Source of the DNA: a virus
Virus record (IMG/VR): IMGVR_UViG_3300017746_000003
Coordinates: 37,915 to 101,914 of that record
Reading direction: 5' to 3' (one strand)
DNA: 64,000 nucleotides
Notes under the pieces: generated by a model
The model's input: the letters and a program-made list of their open reading frames with translations, nothing else
What the model was told of the DNA's origin: nothing
The model's database searches: none
In this document: positions 26,201 to 35,961 of the stretch, piece after piece
Position numbering within the stretch: position 1 is the stretch's first letter
Layout: every line of letters begins with the position of its first letter
Translations under genes and position numbers: made by a program

Positions 26201-29200
26201 AAATATTATTTCAGAAGAGATTTTATTACGAGTGCTGCATCTGCTAGTGGAAACTTAACTTTTGCTGCTCAACTTCCATTTGGTACTCAACGCTTTGCTC
26301 CTTTCTCAGATAAGAACTTCTTGATTACTGTTCTAGAAACAGGTGTTGCTGAGCATGTTATTGATTCGAGTGGAAGTCTTCAATTGTTTGGCGGTCCTCT
26401 TAAAAAGGGTGATGTAGTTTACGTTGATCCTGAATATGTAACTATTGCTCAATCAGATAGTAATCTAACTGCAGGAAGTGTCACGATTAATTTCCCTGAA
26501 AATCATTTTGGTGATATCACTGCTCTGCGTACTGCTCTAGAAGCAAGAGCTGCAAATCCTCAATCAGGTGATCCTGATTGGACCCTTCCTGAAAACAACT
26601 TCCCTAAGATGAAGTTGACTGCTACTTTAGAAGTATCTAAAGCAAAACCAAGACTTAAAACTTCTATTCTGAACAAGCAAATTATTGTTCAATCTGGAGG
26701 AACCTCTGTAGTACCACTAAGAGGACAAGAACTTGGTGGCGAAACTATTCAAATTACTTCTTACTCAGATGTTTTCAAATTAAGATATGTTTATGAAGGA
26801 TCTATTTCTTCTCCTCCTACTGTAGATGCTGGAGGTAATCTTATTAGTGGAGTAGATGTTTCTAATAAGTATACATTTGACAATGGACAAAGAGATACAT
26901 TTTATGATATTGCAAGATTGGTTTTAAAACCAGGTCTTACTGCACCTACAGGTCAACTTGTAATCGCGTTTGATTACTTCGAGCACTCACAAGGTGACTT
27001 CTGTACTATCGATTCGTATTTGCATGAAGCAGGTGTAACTGAGAAAGACATTCCATCTTTCAACTCATCTGTTAGTGGTTTAGTATCACTTAAAGATGTT
27101 ATTGATTTCAGACCTAAAGTAGATAACTCTAACATACTTCCTGGATATCAAGATAAAACTTTTCTTTCAGAATCTGACTTCTTGTCATTCTCTGGTGTAT
27201 CTGGTATTCCCGCTAATTGTCCATCGGATGATTCTAATCTAGAATTTACTATCAAGTATAATAAAGAACAATACCTTGACAGAATTGATGGTGTGTTCTT
27301 GAATACTGATGGAAATTTTGTTGTTAAGAAAGGAAACTCTTCACTTAACCCATCACGTCCAGAGACAATCAGCGATTCTACTCCACTCTACTATCTCTAC
27401 ATTCCTGCATTTACAGATTCTTATAGAGATGTCCGTATTATTCCTGTAGAGAATAAGCGTTACACGATGAAGGACATTGGAAAATTGAATCAACGTGTCG
27501 AACGCCTAGAGTATTATACTTCTCTTAGTGTTTTAGAACAGCAAACACTGAACATGCAAGTTACCGATGATATTGGTCTTGACAGATTTAAGTGTGGTTT
27601 TTATGTAGATAACTTTGAAACACATAAAGGAGATATCAAATCAGTAGATCATGTATGTTCTATTGATACTCAGCAGTCTGTTCTTAGACCACAAGTTAGT
27701 GAAGATAGTTTCCTCGTTAAGGAAATCAATACTAGAAATGATCAAAGAGAAGTTTCTGGTTATGTTAACAATAAAGGTGTTCTAACACTACCATATACTA
27801 ATCGTAGATTACTTGGTAATAATTTTGCTACTAAGACAATTAATCCAAATCCATTTGTTGTTCTTCAATATGTTGGTGATCTATCCGTAGATCCTAATGT
27901 TGATTCTTGGTATGATAGATCTATTGCTCCTCTAGTTACAGACAACAATACGGATCTATTTGTACCCTTCCTTGCTAAAGAAAATCTAGAAGTGGCATTC
28001 GCAAGTCTGTACAATTCCTTTATTGTAACTTGGTCTGGCACCGAAAGATCTTTCTATAATATTAATCCTCTATCAAAAACCAATACAGAAATATCTGGTG
28101 AAGAAGTTATCAAAGCAAATGTTGCGAGTTCTTCTAATATCAGTCCGATGAATAATGAGATTGGTAAAGGTATTGCTTCTAGAACTAGTCGTGGTAAGTC
28201 TGTTGCATCTGCACTGCAATATTTTGCTCGTAGCATTCCAGTTAAATTTACCATCCGTAGACTTAAACCAAAAACTGAAGTATACGTATACTTAGAAGGT
28301 AAAAAAATTAACAGATGGGTTGTTCCTGATATTAGATTTACTGGTATTCCTGGCAACTCATTATCTACTTTCAATGCACCTATCATCACTGACGAAAGTG
28401 GCAATGCTAGTGGTATTGTTTTGATCCCTGCTGGTAAAGCACCTAGAGAATCTGCTGCATGGACAGGAGAAGCAGAAACAGTATCGTATGATAATTCATC
28501 CGAAGAAGTTAGAATTACTACTGGAGAAAAAACTTTACGCTTTACTTCCAGTGCAACGAATCGCAACAAAACAGATGTAGAAACATTTGCAGAAACTAAG
28601 TTCTATGCATCGGGTCTTCTTCCAGATAATCCTGCTAGCATCGTATCCACAAAACCAGCATACTTCAAAGCAAATGAAGGAACTCAATTGGTTACAAATA
28701 ATACTGAAGTTGAGCAAAAACCAAATCCTTTAGCACAAACATTTAAAGTTGAAGAGTATGATGAAGGCGTATTTGCTACTGGTGTAGATCTATACATTTC
28801 TAAGAAGAGTGATTCTATTCCTATTAGAGTATACCTTACCGATGTAGATTCAGAAAAACCAGGTAAAAATATTATTCCTGGCACAGAAATTGTCAAGGAA
28901 CCATATACTTATGTTAAAGTATATGTATCAGCTTCTGTAACTGTTATTAAGGAAGAAAATATTATTGGTGTAACAACCAATGCTTCTGGTCCTATCCTTA
29001 AAATCTTAGACAAGAACAATAACCAACTTCCTGTATCAGAAGATAATGAAATTCAATTGAATAACGAACAAGTATACACTTTTGTTCTATCTAATAACAA
29101 TGGTACTGCTTTCATAGCAAACGAGGAATTAAAACTTAACTCTATTACAGTATTCAATAACGCAAACAATACAGAGATCTCTGCACGTATTGCAAAAGAC

Positions 29201-31513
29201 TCTGGTGTTGTTTCTGTAATGAAAGTAACTAATACAGGATCTAATTATGATTCTGCAACTATCACCATTGAGTCTCCAAGTCTTCCTGGTGGCAGTAACG
29301 CTACTGGTAGTGTTAAAGTATCTGATGGTCTCATCTATGACACTACACTTACACTTTCTGGTAGAGGTTACACAGAACCACCTTCTGTTGTTATTAGAGG
29401 ATCTGGTATCGGTAACACTGGTGCTACCATTGAAACTGAAATTGAAATCACAGAACCTGCTGTCAGAATGGGTGTTGCTGAAGATGTGGATGGCGGTATC
29501 CCATCAGTAACTCCAACTAACTTTATGTTTGACTATCCTGTATTCCTGCAAAACAATACAGAATATTCTCTAGTTGTAGAAACTGATTCTAAAGACTATA
29601 ACATTTGGGTATCTAAGTTAGGTGAAACTGAAATTGCTACAAATACAACAGTTACCACAAATCCGTCACTAGGATCTGTTTACAAATCACAGAATACTGG
29701 TTCCTGGGTAGAAGATCTATTTGAAGATATTAAATTTACTTTATACAGAGCAGAGTTTGATATCTCCAATACTGCATCCATTGATCTCACAACTATTAGT
29801 AAAGGTTATGAGAACATGATCGAGGATCCTCTAGAAACATATGCATTTGCTAATGCCAATGCAACATCATCTCTCTTTAAAAATAACAATAACATTATTA
29901 AAGTAAATCATAAAAATCATGGTTTTGATTTAAACAATTCATATGTATTCTTTAAAAATCTAGATACGACTGCTGGGTTCACTCAAGGTTCTTTGAATAC
30001 AACTCTATTTAAAGTTTCCAATGCTGGTCTTGACACATTTAATATCAGTGGTATTGGTAGAGCAGCAGACACAATTACTGGTGGCGGTGCAGATGGATTG
30101 ATTGCTTCTAATAAAAAATATGAAAGACTATTAGCACAGATTGCTTACTTGCAGTCTCCTTCTACAAACATCGAAACTTTTGTTAAATCAACAGATGTTA
30201 TTGCTGTTGACTCTTTAACTGAAAACTATAACTCATATGGTTCAGTAGATTTTGAAAAGACTTTCCTAAATGAAGAGCAATTCTTTATTAATCAAAAAGT
30301 AATTGCTTCTGATATTAATGTTTTGATGAATAATTTAGAAAGAAGTCTTACTTATAGATTAAATCTATCATCCAACAAATCTTATCTTTCTCCAATTATT
30401 GATTTAAATACCTCTTCTATTAAAATTTCTTCTAATAGAATTGAGAATGCCAAAGGAAAGGAAGGAAGATATGGCAAGAGATTGCAAGTTATTGAATTCT
30501 TACCAGTGTATTCATTTGTTGTCGCGGGTAATAGTGTTGATGTAAGTCTTGGACAAACAGTAGAAGGTGTTGGTTACGAGGCAAGCGGTATTGAGGCATC
30601 TGGTGCTCGCGGAGAAATTGTATTCTGGAATCCATCAAACTCCACGATACTTGTAAAAGTTAAAAACCAAAGTAACTTTGTATCTGGAGAGCAACTATTC
30701 TTCTCCATTCAATCACAAGCAGGTGAAGATTTTGCAAGCGATACAGTTAGAATTTCTGGTGCAGCACCACAACTCATCAGACCTGACTTTAATTTTGATC
30801 AATTAGTTACAGCAATTAATCCTTCTGCTACTACGACAAATTATGATAATTTAATTGGAGGAACAATTACTTCCTGGGATGTTCCTAACCAAGTATTGAT
30901 CTTAGAAAATGATAAAGAACCTATCAATTCTGACTATAATTCAGATAATAAATCTGGTTCGTTTATTAGAGCACAGCAAGTTGCAGATCAAGCATCTGAT
31001 ATTCTTAGAGTTGGTGATCTTGTTTCCTGGTCTGGATTGATAGCAGGTTATGAAAAGTTATACGAAATTAAATCTATGAGATTTACTGATGGAGTTGACT
31101 TTGTTTCTGAAAATAGTGCTAAAGAAACATCTGCTGTTGCTAAGTACACCACAAAAGAAATTGCTCTTAAGACACAAGCATCAGGAATTGATGTTATCAT
31201 TACCGCAAACGTATCAAATTCTGAAAATATTAAACTATCCTACAAAACAAAAACAACTTCTGTTCAGAAGAAATTTGAGGATATTGAATGGGTTCTATTT
31301 AATGATACTGGTATGCCTATCAATCCAGAGAATGCAACCCCGCAAAATACTATCTCCGCTCAGAAAGAAGAACAATCTGCTTATCAAGAGTTCAGATATA
31401 GTGTTGACAACTTAGATGACTTTATTTCGTTTGGTGTCAAAGTTACCATGTCATCTGATGATCCTGCATATGTACCCAAAATTCAGGATATTAGAGTAGT
31501 TGCTTCAGTATGA
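23291..31513 (+). CDS. DUF4815-type virion structural protein, 2740 aa
   Basis: The N-terminus (SPYFEDFDSQNNFYKVLFRPGF and VQTRELTTLQSVLQTQLESFG) matches a conserved phage tail family that I recall as DUF4815. A second conserved region lies at about residues 1650-1870: KFTIRRLKPKTEVYVYLEGK, then PNPLAQTFKVEEYDEGVFATG. A GxGYxxPPxVVI module occurs near 29365, and a GE-rich module at 25297-25475. In T4 this position holds gp9-gp10, so it may act as baseplate pin and fibre base. It overlaps the next gene as ATGA. Confidence 0.75.
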   Translation: MPQNTNLNASPYFEDFDSQNNFYKVLFRPGFAVQTRELTTLQSVLQTQLESFGRNVFKQGDLVVPGEVGFNTKLNYVKLSSVSEVAISDEAGNVVYQKYDISQLVGLKIQGVSSSVIASVIATEFGSDTESDTIYVNYLDSGASGDEERFRQGETLEVIGGVNSPLLVVGTDGVSLPTSISVTDPDTGIEQFIDSPALGFASAIKVEEGIYFVNGYFVRNAEQLLVVSKYYDAPSSKIGFKIVESLVTPEEDSSLYDNARGYSNFSAPGAHRLKINLELVKYGYYDLTDKNFIQLLLIKRGTIQKQIKANDYSLVEAAIAKKTFDESGDYVVEPFPLQVREYYQNDNNLGFYTADDDGLVNGLSVNQASAKLLGTIGSGKAYIKGYEVKNKESKYLEIDKARDTIKRENQTLKTTGLTSFYISNVYGTTPLNAEGAELTSYPTLFLNSTYNDGSVGLNDTEASDGVKQTTNRRGQGYGVEEGVKTIYCQIEAGSGFGIADMTDANFKSQFKKLYFIKTRAASQVTSYGEVDVLAFSIVSRPEISAAGANQFVEITVKGNRSELDIFVIDYDASASNKLRKLFKSQADVEDNSSELFDLRDYNETITPIVGIAKPKNIALKEISSGFNKDLDKIVSKGRLAGGLEQYNSIFDLSYFAPQFFTRILLETEITGDSFNPGKYIYGSLSGAIAVIEGGTLATYSSVSKLFVTMVFGEFKGGETITSETGETIKIATDNTISHFIIPTRGDSYAAGTRIILDGVTYDESSIAIVRSGAGALDTIYVNDRASTDTLYSRPPIVEFTGTVPTNVAVVTPVLFRNTVYTYSPKNIKSVFSQFGSGNANKFSADIELEKTGYVNTISVTDFTFSGTAGYKFIECNGFGGDASKNLVQGDVVQFSDVTGAVYKYIVQYATRPDGTKRSRIYLDRALQANVENASVVLQRPIIENPSGTLVFPTGDKQIKTLIDSSEDSKIKYYFRRDFITSAASASGNLTFAAQLPFGTQRFAPFSDKNFLITVLETGVAEHVIDSSGSLQLFGGPLKKGDVVYVDPEYVTIAQSDSNLTAGSVTINFPENHFGDITALRTALEARAANPQSGDPDWTLPENNFPKMKLTATLEVSKAKPRLKTSILNKQIIVQSGGTSVVPLRGQELGGETIQITSYSDVFKLRYVYEGSISSPPTVDAGGNLISGVDVSNKYTFDNGQRDTFYDIARLVLKPGLTAPTGQLVIAFDYFEHSQGDFCTIDSYLHEAGVTEKDIPSFNSSVSGLVSLKDVIDFRPKVDNSNILPGYQDKTFLSESDFLSFSGVSGIPANCPSDDSNLEFTIKYNKEQYLDRIDGVFLNTDGNFVVKKGNSSLNPSRPETISDSTPLYYLYIPAFTDSYRDVRIIPVENKRYTMKDIGKLNQRVERLEYYTSLSVLEQQTLNMQVTDDIGLDRFKCGFYVDNFETHKGDIKSVDHVCSIDTQQSVLRPQVSEDSFLVKEINTRNDQREVSGYVNNKGVLTLPYTNRRLLGNNFATKTINPNPFVVLQYVGDLSVDPNVDSWYDRSIAPLVTDNNTDLFVPFLAKENLEVAFASLYNSFIVTWSGTERSFYNINPLSKTNTEISGEEVIKANVASSSNISPMNNEIGKGIASRTSRGKSVASALQYFARSIPVKFTIRRLKPKTEVYVYLEGKKINRWVVPDIRFTGIPGNSLSTFNAPIITDESGNASGIVLIPAGKAPRESAAWTGEAETVSYDNSSEEVRITTGEKTLRFTSSATNRNKTDVETFAETKFYASGLLPDNPASIVSTKPAYFKANEGTQLVTNNTEVEQKPNPLAQTFKVEEYDEGVFATGVDLYISKKSDSIPIRVYLTDVDSEKPGKNIIPGTEIVKEPYTYVKVYVSASVTVIKEENIIGVTTNASGPILKILDKNNNQLPVSEDNEIQLNNEQVYTFVLSNNNGTAFIANEELKLNSITVFNNANNTEISARIAKDSGVVSVMKVTNTGSNYDSATITIESPSLPGGSNATGSVKVSDGLIYDTTLTLSGRGYTEPPSVVIRGSGIGNTGATIETEIEITEPAVRMGVAEDVDGGIPSVTPTNFMFDYPVFLQNNTEYSLVVETDSKDYNIWVSKLGETEIATNTTVTTNPSLGSVYKSQNTGSWVEDLFEDIKFTLYRAEFDISNTASIDLTTISKGYENMIEDPLETYAFANANATSSLFKNNNNIIKVNHKNHGFDLNNSYVFFKNLDTTAGFTQGSLNTTLFKVSNAGLDTFNISGIGRAADTITGGGADGLIASNKKYERLLAQIAYLQSPSTNIETFVKSTDVIAVDSLTENYNSYGSVDFEKTFLNEEQFFINQKVIASDINVLMNNLERSLTYRLNLSSNKSYLSPIIDLNTSSIKISSNRIENAKGKEGRYGKRLQVIEFLPVYSFVVAGNSVDVSLGQTVEGVGYEASGIEASGARGEIVFWNPSNSTILVKVKNQSNFVSGEQLFFSIQSQAGEDFASDTVRISGAAPQLIRPDFNFDQLVTAINPSATTTNYDNLIGGTITSWDVPNQVLILENDKEPINSDYNSDNKSGSFIRAQQVADQASDILRVGDLVSWSGLIAGYEKLYEIKSMRFTDGVDFVSENSAKETSAVAKYTTKEIALKTQASGIDVIITANVSNSENIKLSYKTKTTSVQKKFEDIEWVLFNDTGMPINPENATPQNTISAQKEEQSAYQEFRYSVDNLDDFISFGVKVTMSSDDPAYVPKIQDIRVVASV

Positions 31514-31704
31514 TAAAGGTTGAAGGTCATGATGGTCTTTATCGAGACCCAGATTCAGGGGCGATTGTAACTACACGATCGTCTCCTAATAAGACCGCAT
31601 CCCATACAATCAAAGGAATGCGGACTGACATAAATACATTGAAGGAAGAACTATCTGATATTAAACATCTTCTTAGAGAGATATTAAGAAATGCCAGCAA
31701 TTAA
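31510..31704 (+). CDS. Small conserved virion-associated protein, 64 aa
   Basis: N-terminal EGHDGLYRDPDSGAIV is a motif I recall from short cyanophage proteins between fibre genes. The C-terminus is an amphipathic coiled-coil helix (DINTLKEELSDIKHLLREIL). Overlap with both neighbours (ATGA at the start, 14 bases at the end) implies tight translational coupling. It may trimerise or chaperone the fibre proteins, but this is unproven. Confidence 0.7.
   Translation: MIKVEGHDGLYRDPDSGAIVTTRSSPNKTASHTIKGMRTDINTLKEELSDIKHLLREILRNASN
31629..31636 (+). promoter_or_regulatory. Possible internal late promoter
   Basis: CATAAATA inside the 31510 gene, 55 bases before the ATG at 31691. This is farther than the usual 22-40 bases, so it is less certain. 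Confidence 0.35.
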
Positions 31705-34700
31705 CGTCGCAAAAACAGATACCTTTGAAATTCAAAGGCAGAAGATCAATAATATTGGAACGCAAATTTTCAATATTTCGGCTGGTGGTAGTGACCTGGC
31801 TACTGGAGAATTAAAACTAGGGGACGGAACTAAAACAGCTCCTTCTCTGGCATTCACTAGTGAAGGAACTTTAGGTTTATACAAACCAGCATCACAAGAG
31901 ATTGGTTTTGTTGCTGCTGGTAAAGATATTATCAACTATAGACCAGATGGTATTTACTCTTTCCAAGATTTTTATGTTAGAAAAAGAATTCTATTAAATT
32001 CTGGTCTTGATATCCAGAATGAAGGTCAAAATTATGATCCAGGTGTATATACTAGTGTTGACTTAACAGGTGGTTCTGGTTCTAATGGTTTAATTGACCT
32101 AGTTGTCGAAGCATTTAATGGATCTGTAACTAATAATGGTAATAACTATCTTTCAGGAGATTATAGTGATATTCCTTTAGTTACTGATGGTAGCGGTACT
32201 GGAGTTCAGGTCTCGTTTTCTACTGCCGCACCAGTAATTGCAATTGGAAACGCTGGTAGTGGTTATGATGATAATGAATATGGTTCTGTTGAACCAGTAT
32301 CATCTGGAACTGGAACTGGTTTAGTTGTAACGCTAACTATTACTGGTGGTTCACTGGCATCTGTCTCTGTAGATGAAACAGGAAGTGGTCACAATTCATC
32401 AGATACATTCACAATTGATAACACGACACTAACTTTTATTGATGAAGCTACAGGACTAGAAACCCAAAGTGGTGGTGCTGGTATTCAATTAACCATTAGT
32501 AATAACGTTAATGAAGTTGACGTAGCAACTTTATCTTTTCAGGAAAAAGGATCTGGTCACGCAGTTGGAGACAATCTAACAACTCCTGGTTCTGTAACTA
32601 AAACAGCAGATTTACCTGGTGCGGTAACTGGTCTTACGACTACACTTAGTGTCGCTAGTGCAAATATTACAGTATCCTCAACTACTGGTATTGTTAGTGG
32701 AATGATTGCTACCCAGACTGCTGGGGATGGCGCTATTGAAGGAAGTTCGGTTGTACAAAGTGTTGTTAATGGAACCACTATTCAATTATCCGAGTTGCCA
32801 ACAGTAGATGGTACTGCAACTCTTGATTTTACCAGTGATCCTGTTGACACTATAACTGTTAGTGACGCAAGTGATGTAATTAATGGTGGTATTGTTACTG
32901 GTGGTGGATATACTGGTGTTGTTGGTGGTATTGATTATGAACTGAATACTATTACTTTAGATCCCGCGCCAACAGGTGGTGCTCAATCAGGAGTTACGTT
33001 TACTATTGCTCCGCCATACGGATCTGGTAGTGCATTTAACTTTGAAATTAATGCTGTTGGTGTTGTTACTACAACAACTTTATCATCTCAAGGAGAAGGT
33101 AATGGTTATGCTGTTGGTGATGTACTAACAGTTAATCCACTTACTGTTACTCAACCACTTGAATACGAGACTACAGTATTTGCTGGTCAGTTACTTACTG
33201 TTGCTTCTCCAATCAATGTTAGTGTCGGTAGTGTAATTAACGGATATACACCACCTGATAGTGAAGCAGGAACACCTGCAGAATACGGCGACGACATGCT
33301 AGTCATTGCTATTACAGCAGGAAGTCCTGGTTCGGCAACTGGATTTATCGCAGGTTCTGCTACTCAATTAGATGCAGGTGCTGAGTTTGGTATTAATAGT
33401 TCTGGAGTGTTCACAGTTGCTACTTACGAACCTGCAGGAAGATTCTATATTGATGATGGAAACGGATCAAATCTCCAACCAAATTACACACTATACGCAG
33501 GTAACACATACTACTTTAATCAAACTGACGGAAGTTTTTCAACTCATCCAATGAGTTTTTCGCAGCATCCTGATGGAACTAGGAATCTTGTTGAAAATAT
33601 TACTACTACGCTATCAGTAGGTTCAACTACTTTTACTGCTAGTAGTACTACTGGTATTCTAGAAGGAATGCTTATTGCTGTTACAGATGATGGTCCTGGC
33701 GGTGTTACAATCGGATCAACAGTTACTAGTATTGTTGGCAGTACAATTACCATGTCCGCACCTGCTGCAGCTGATGGAGCAGCAACTCTAAGTTTCACTG
33801 GTGCTGCATATACTGATGGCGTAGTACAGGGTGCAGCAGGAAACCAAATTACAATTACTGCTTCAACACCAAATCCACTTTATTATTATTGCCCAAACCA
33901 TGATGGAATGGGTGGTGAACATACAATTAATTTAAACAACCCTAAAGTATTTGGTTCTAATTTAGAAATTCTTGTCTCTTCTGTTGACATTGACGATATT
34001 ATTAGTGCGGATATTAACTTAGGTATTTTTGATGCTGTTAAGTTAACTTCAGAAACTTCTACAATTGGAGCAGCAGATTTTACTACAAGTCTGGTATCAC
34101 CTCTTGGTACTATTGATACATTAAATACAACTGATGTTATTGCTGTTACTGGAGGAAATCTAAATCTCAGTTCTGCGGCAGATATTATATTGCAAGCTGT
34201 TGACGTTAAACTTGGTACGGGTATTAAATTAAATTCTGCTCTCAATTTAATTGAGACTACTGGAGAGATTAAGACAACTACCAAACTTAATGTTAATGAT
34301 AGACTCAGTATTGTTGATAACAATATTTCAACAACTTCTCTTGATGATATTTTACTAACTCCTGGTCTTGGTAAAGTTGCAAAAGTTGATACCTCAACTG
34401 CATTCACAATTCCTGTTGGTACTACAAATGATCGTCCTGGTGTGCTCGATGTAGAGAGTGGTCAGATTAGATTTAATACAGATACTAACCAGTATGAGGG
34501 TTATAGTTCTACTGCTGGTGCATGGAATTCTCTTGGTGGTGTACGTGACCTAGACGGAAATACCTATATTCTTGCAGAAGAATTTATCGGTGCTAACGAT
34601 AATACACTTTATTTCGTTAATGATGCTGTCACAACAATGAAGTTGGACAGAAATTTCCTTGATTTCTTTACAACTAAAGATATTAAATCTACTAGAATTG

Positions 34701-35959
34701 GAGCACCAGAAAATAGAAATTGGAACACAAATACTCCTGTTACTCAAGGAGAGTTCTTAAAGTATGGTTTGAATCTATTTGAGGTAATTACTGCTGGTGT
34801 CACTGGAACATCAGGTAATGAACCAACAAATACTACTGGAAATAATTTCAATAATGGTAGTGCTGTCCTTAAATATAATTCTCTAGCAGTTGCTCCAATT
34901 GACTTCAATGAAGTTGAAATTGTTAGGATTGGTACAAGCAATCCAATTCCTCTAGAAATTAACGGAGATCTAAAACTATTCAATAACACCATTTCTACCA
35001 ATGTCAATGACATGGTGTTTCAACCAAATTCAGGTCAAAAGGTAAAAGTTAATGCTAATACTTCTTTAGTAGTTCCAGTTGGAGATTCTAACTCCAGAGG
35101 AAATGCTGAGCAAGGATCTATTCGCTATAACACAAGTGACCTAACGTATGAAGGTTATGATGGATCTCAGTGGGGATCTCTTGGTGGTGTTAAAGACGTT
35201 GATCAGAACACTTACATTATTCCTGAAACTGCTCCTGGTGCAAATGAAAATATTCTATACTTCTATAATAATGGTCTGAACACTCTGCAACTTACTGAAA
35301 ATGCATTAGAGTTTCGTGACATTGATACCATCACTTCTTTGGGAGCAGGTGGTATCAAAGATTTGCTTAATATTAATGCAAATAAAGTTACATTTGATAA
35401 TCTCGCAACTACGCTTGATAATACGAGTGCTGATTCTACCTTCTTATTTTGCACAAAACAAAATTTTGATTTAGGTTTATCTGCTGGTTTGACCACAGAT
35501 ACATTGGTCAGACTTACAGATGACGGAGATGTATTCTTCAACTTAGGTTTTGGAACAGGAGTTTACAATGGTCTCAAAATTATTGATAGCGAACTGAGTG
35601 CATTTGAACTACAAAAATTTGCAGTTCGCACTGAGCAAAGTAATCTAGTTAAAGATACTATTGATCAAGGTGCCACAGTTCTTTATAATCCTGCAGTAGA
35701 AGCATCGGCAAAGGTAACACTAACAGCACACAATAAAACTTCTGGAAACAAAGAATTTTTAGAATTTGCTGTTATTGATAACGGCACTGATATTTCATAT
35801 ACTGAATATAATAATCTTAAGACTGGACAAGAAATTGTTTCAGTCGAATTCGATTTTGATGCTAATAGTGATGTTCGCATTACATATACATTAGATACGA
35901 ATTTAAATACAGGTAATCAAGTAGACGTTACAGTCGTCAATCAAGTAACTAAGAGGTAA
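31691..35959 (+). CDS. Fibre/structural protein with cupredoxin-like domain, 1422 aa
   Basis: N-terminus (MPAINVAKTDTFEIQRQKIN) and repeated SLGGVxDxDxNTYI segments near residues 950 and 1160 are typical of cyanophage fibre proteins. A cupredoxin-like domain starts near residue 582: TYYFNQTDGS, H619-P-M, and later LYYYC734-PN-H737-DG-M740-GG, matching type-1 copper ligands His, Cys, His, Met. Between its two halves lies an inserted module of about 70 aa, which also occurs earlier in the protein (32629-32840). GSGY units occur near 32260 and 32380. Probably a baseplate-attached fibre; copper binding is inference. Confidence 0.75.
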   Translation: MPAINVAKTDTFEIQRQKINNIGTQIFNISAGGSDLATGELKLGDGTKTAPSLAFTSEGTLGLYKPASQEIGFVAAGKDIINYRPDGIYSFQDFYVRKRILLNSGLDIQNEGQNYDPGVYTSVDLTGGSGSNGLIDLVVEAFNGSVTNNGNNYLSGDYSDIPLVTDGSGTGVQVSFSTAAPVIAIGNAGSGYDDNEYGSVEPVSSGTGTGLVVTLTITGGSLASVSVDETGSGHNSSDTFTIDNTTLTFIDEATGLETQSGGAGIQLTISNNVNEVDVATLSFQEKGSGHAVGDNLTTPGSVTKTADLPGAVTGLTTTLSVASANITVSSTTGIVSGMIATQTAGDGAIEGSSVVQSVVNGTTIQLSELPTVDGTATLDFTSDPVDTITVSDASDVINGGIVTGGGYTGVVGGIDYELNTITLDPAPTGGAQSGVTFTIAPPYGSGSAFNFEINAVGVVTTTTLSSQGEGNGYAVGDVLTVNPLTVTQPLEYETTVFAGQLLTVASPINVSVGSVINGYTPPDSEAGTPAEYGDDMLVIAITAGSPGSATGFIAGSATQLDAGAEFGINSSGVFTVATYEPAGRFYIDDGNGSNLQPNYTLYAGNTYYFNQTDGSFSTHPMSFSQHPDGTRNLVENITTTLSVGSTTFTASSTTGILEGMLIAVTDDGPGGVTIGSTVTSIVGSTITMSAPAAADGAATLSFTGAAYTDGVVQGAAGNQITITASTPNPLYYYCPNHDGMGGEHTINLNNPKVFGSNLEILVSSVDIDDIISADINLGIFDAVKLTSETSTIGAADFTTSLVSPLGTIDTLNTTDVIAVTGGNLNLSSAADIILQAVDVKLGTGIKLNSALNLIETTGEIKTTTKLNVNDRLSIVDNNISTTSLDDILLTPGLGKVAKVDTSTAFTIPVGTTNDRPGVLDVESGQIRFNTDTNQYEGYSSTAGAWNSLGGVRDLDGNTYILAEEFIGANDNTLYFVNDAVTTMKLDRNFLDFFTTKDIKSTRIGAPENRNWNTNTPVTQGEFLKYGLNLFEVITAGVTGTSGNEPTNTTGNNFNNGSAVLKYNSLAVAPIDFNEVEIVRIGTSNPIPLEINGDLKLFNNTISTNVNDMVFQPNSGQKVKVNANTSLVVPVGDSNSRGNAEQGSIRYNTSDLTYEGYDGSQWGSLGGVKDVDQNTYIIPETAPGANENILYFYNNGLNTLQLTENALEFRDIDTITSLGAGGIKDLLNINANKVTFDNLATTLDNTSADSTFLFCTKQNFDLGLSAGLTTDTLVRLTDDGDVFFNLGFGTGVYNGLKIIDSELSAFELQKFAVRTEQSNLVKDTIDQGATVLYNPAVEASAKVTLTAHNKTSGNKEFLEFAVIDNGTDISYTEYNNLKTGQEIVSVEFDFDANSDVRITYTLDTNLNTGNQVDVTVVNQVTKR
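32629..32843 (+). repeat. TTLSV...STTGIxxGM module, copy 1
   Basis: Encodes TTTLSVASANITVSSTTGI through DGTATLDFTS. A closely related copy lies at 33595-33807 inside the cupredoxin-like domain. Confidence 0.75.
33437..33936 (+). other. Split cupredoxin-like domain
   Basis: First half 33437-33594 (strands plus H619), second half from about 33808 to 33936 with C734, H737 and M740. The interruption at 33595-33807 is the second copy of the STTGI module, whose start and end match copy 1. The ligand spacing C-x2-H-x2-M is tighter than plastocyanin's C-x2-H-x4-M. Confidence 0.65.
33595..33807 (+). repeat. TTLSV...STTGIxxGM module, copy 2 (inserted)
   Basis: Encodes ITTTLSVGSTTFTASSTTGI through DGAATLSFTG. 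It interrupts the cupredoxin-like domain in frame. Confidence 0.75.
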
Positions 35960-35961
35960 AA

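Noticed and set aside
28054-28569. 171-aa open frame on the minus strand
   Set aside because: It lies completely inside the DUF4815 protein gene, has no ribosome site or promoter, and reads as the antisense shadow of Ser/Thr/Val-rich coding sequence.
33886-34407. 173-aa open frame on the minus strand
   Set aside because: Antisense shadow of the 1422-aa structural gene. Its composition is that of reversed Asn/Thr/Ile codons, with no domain.
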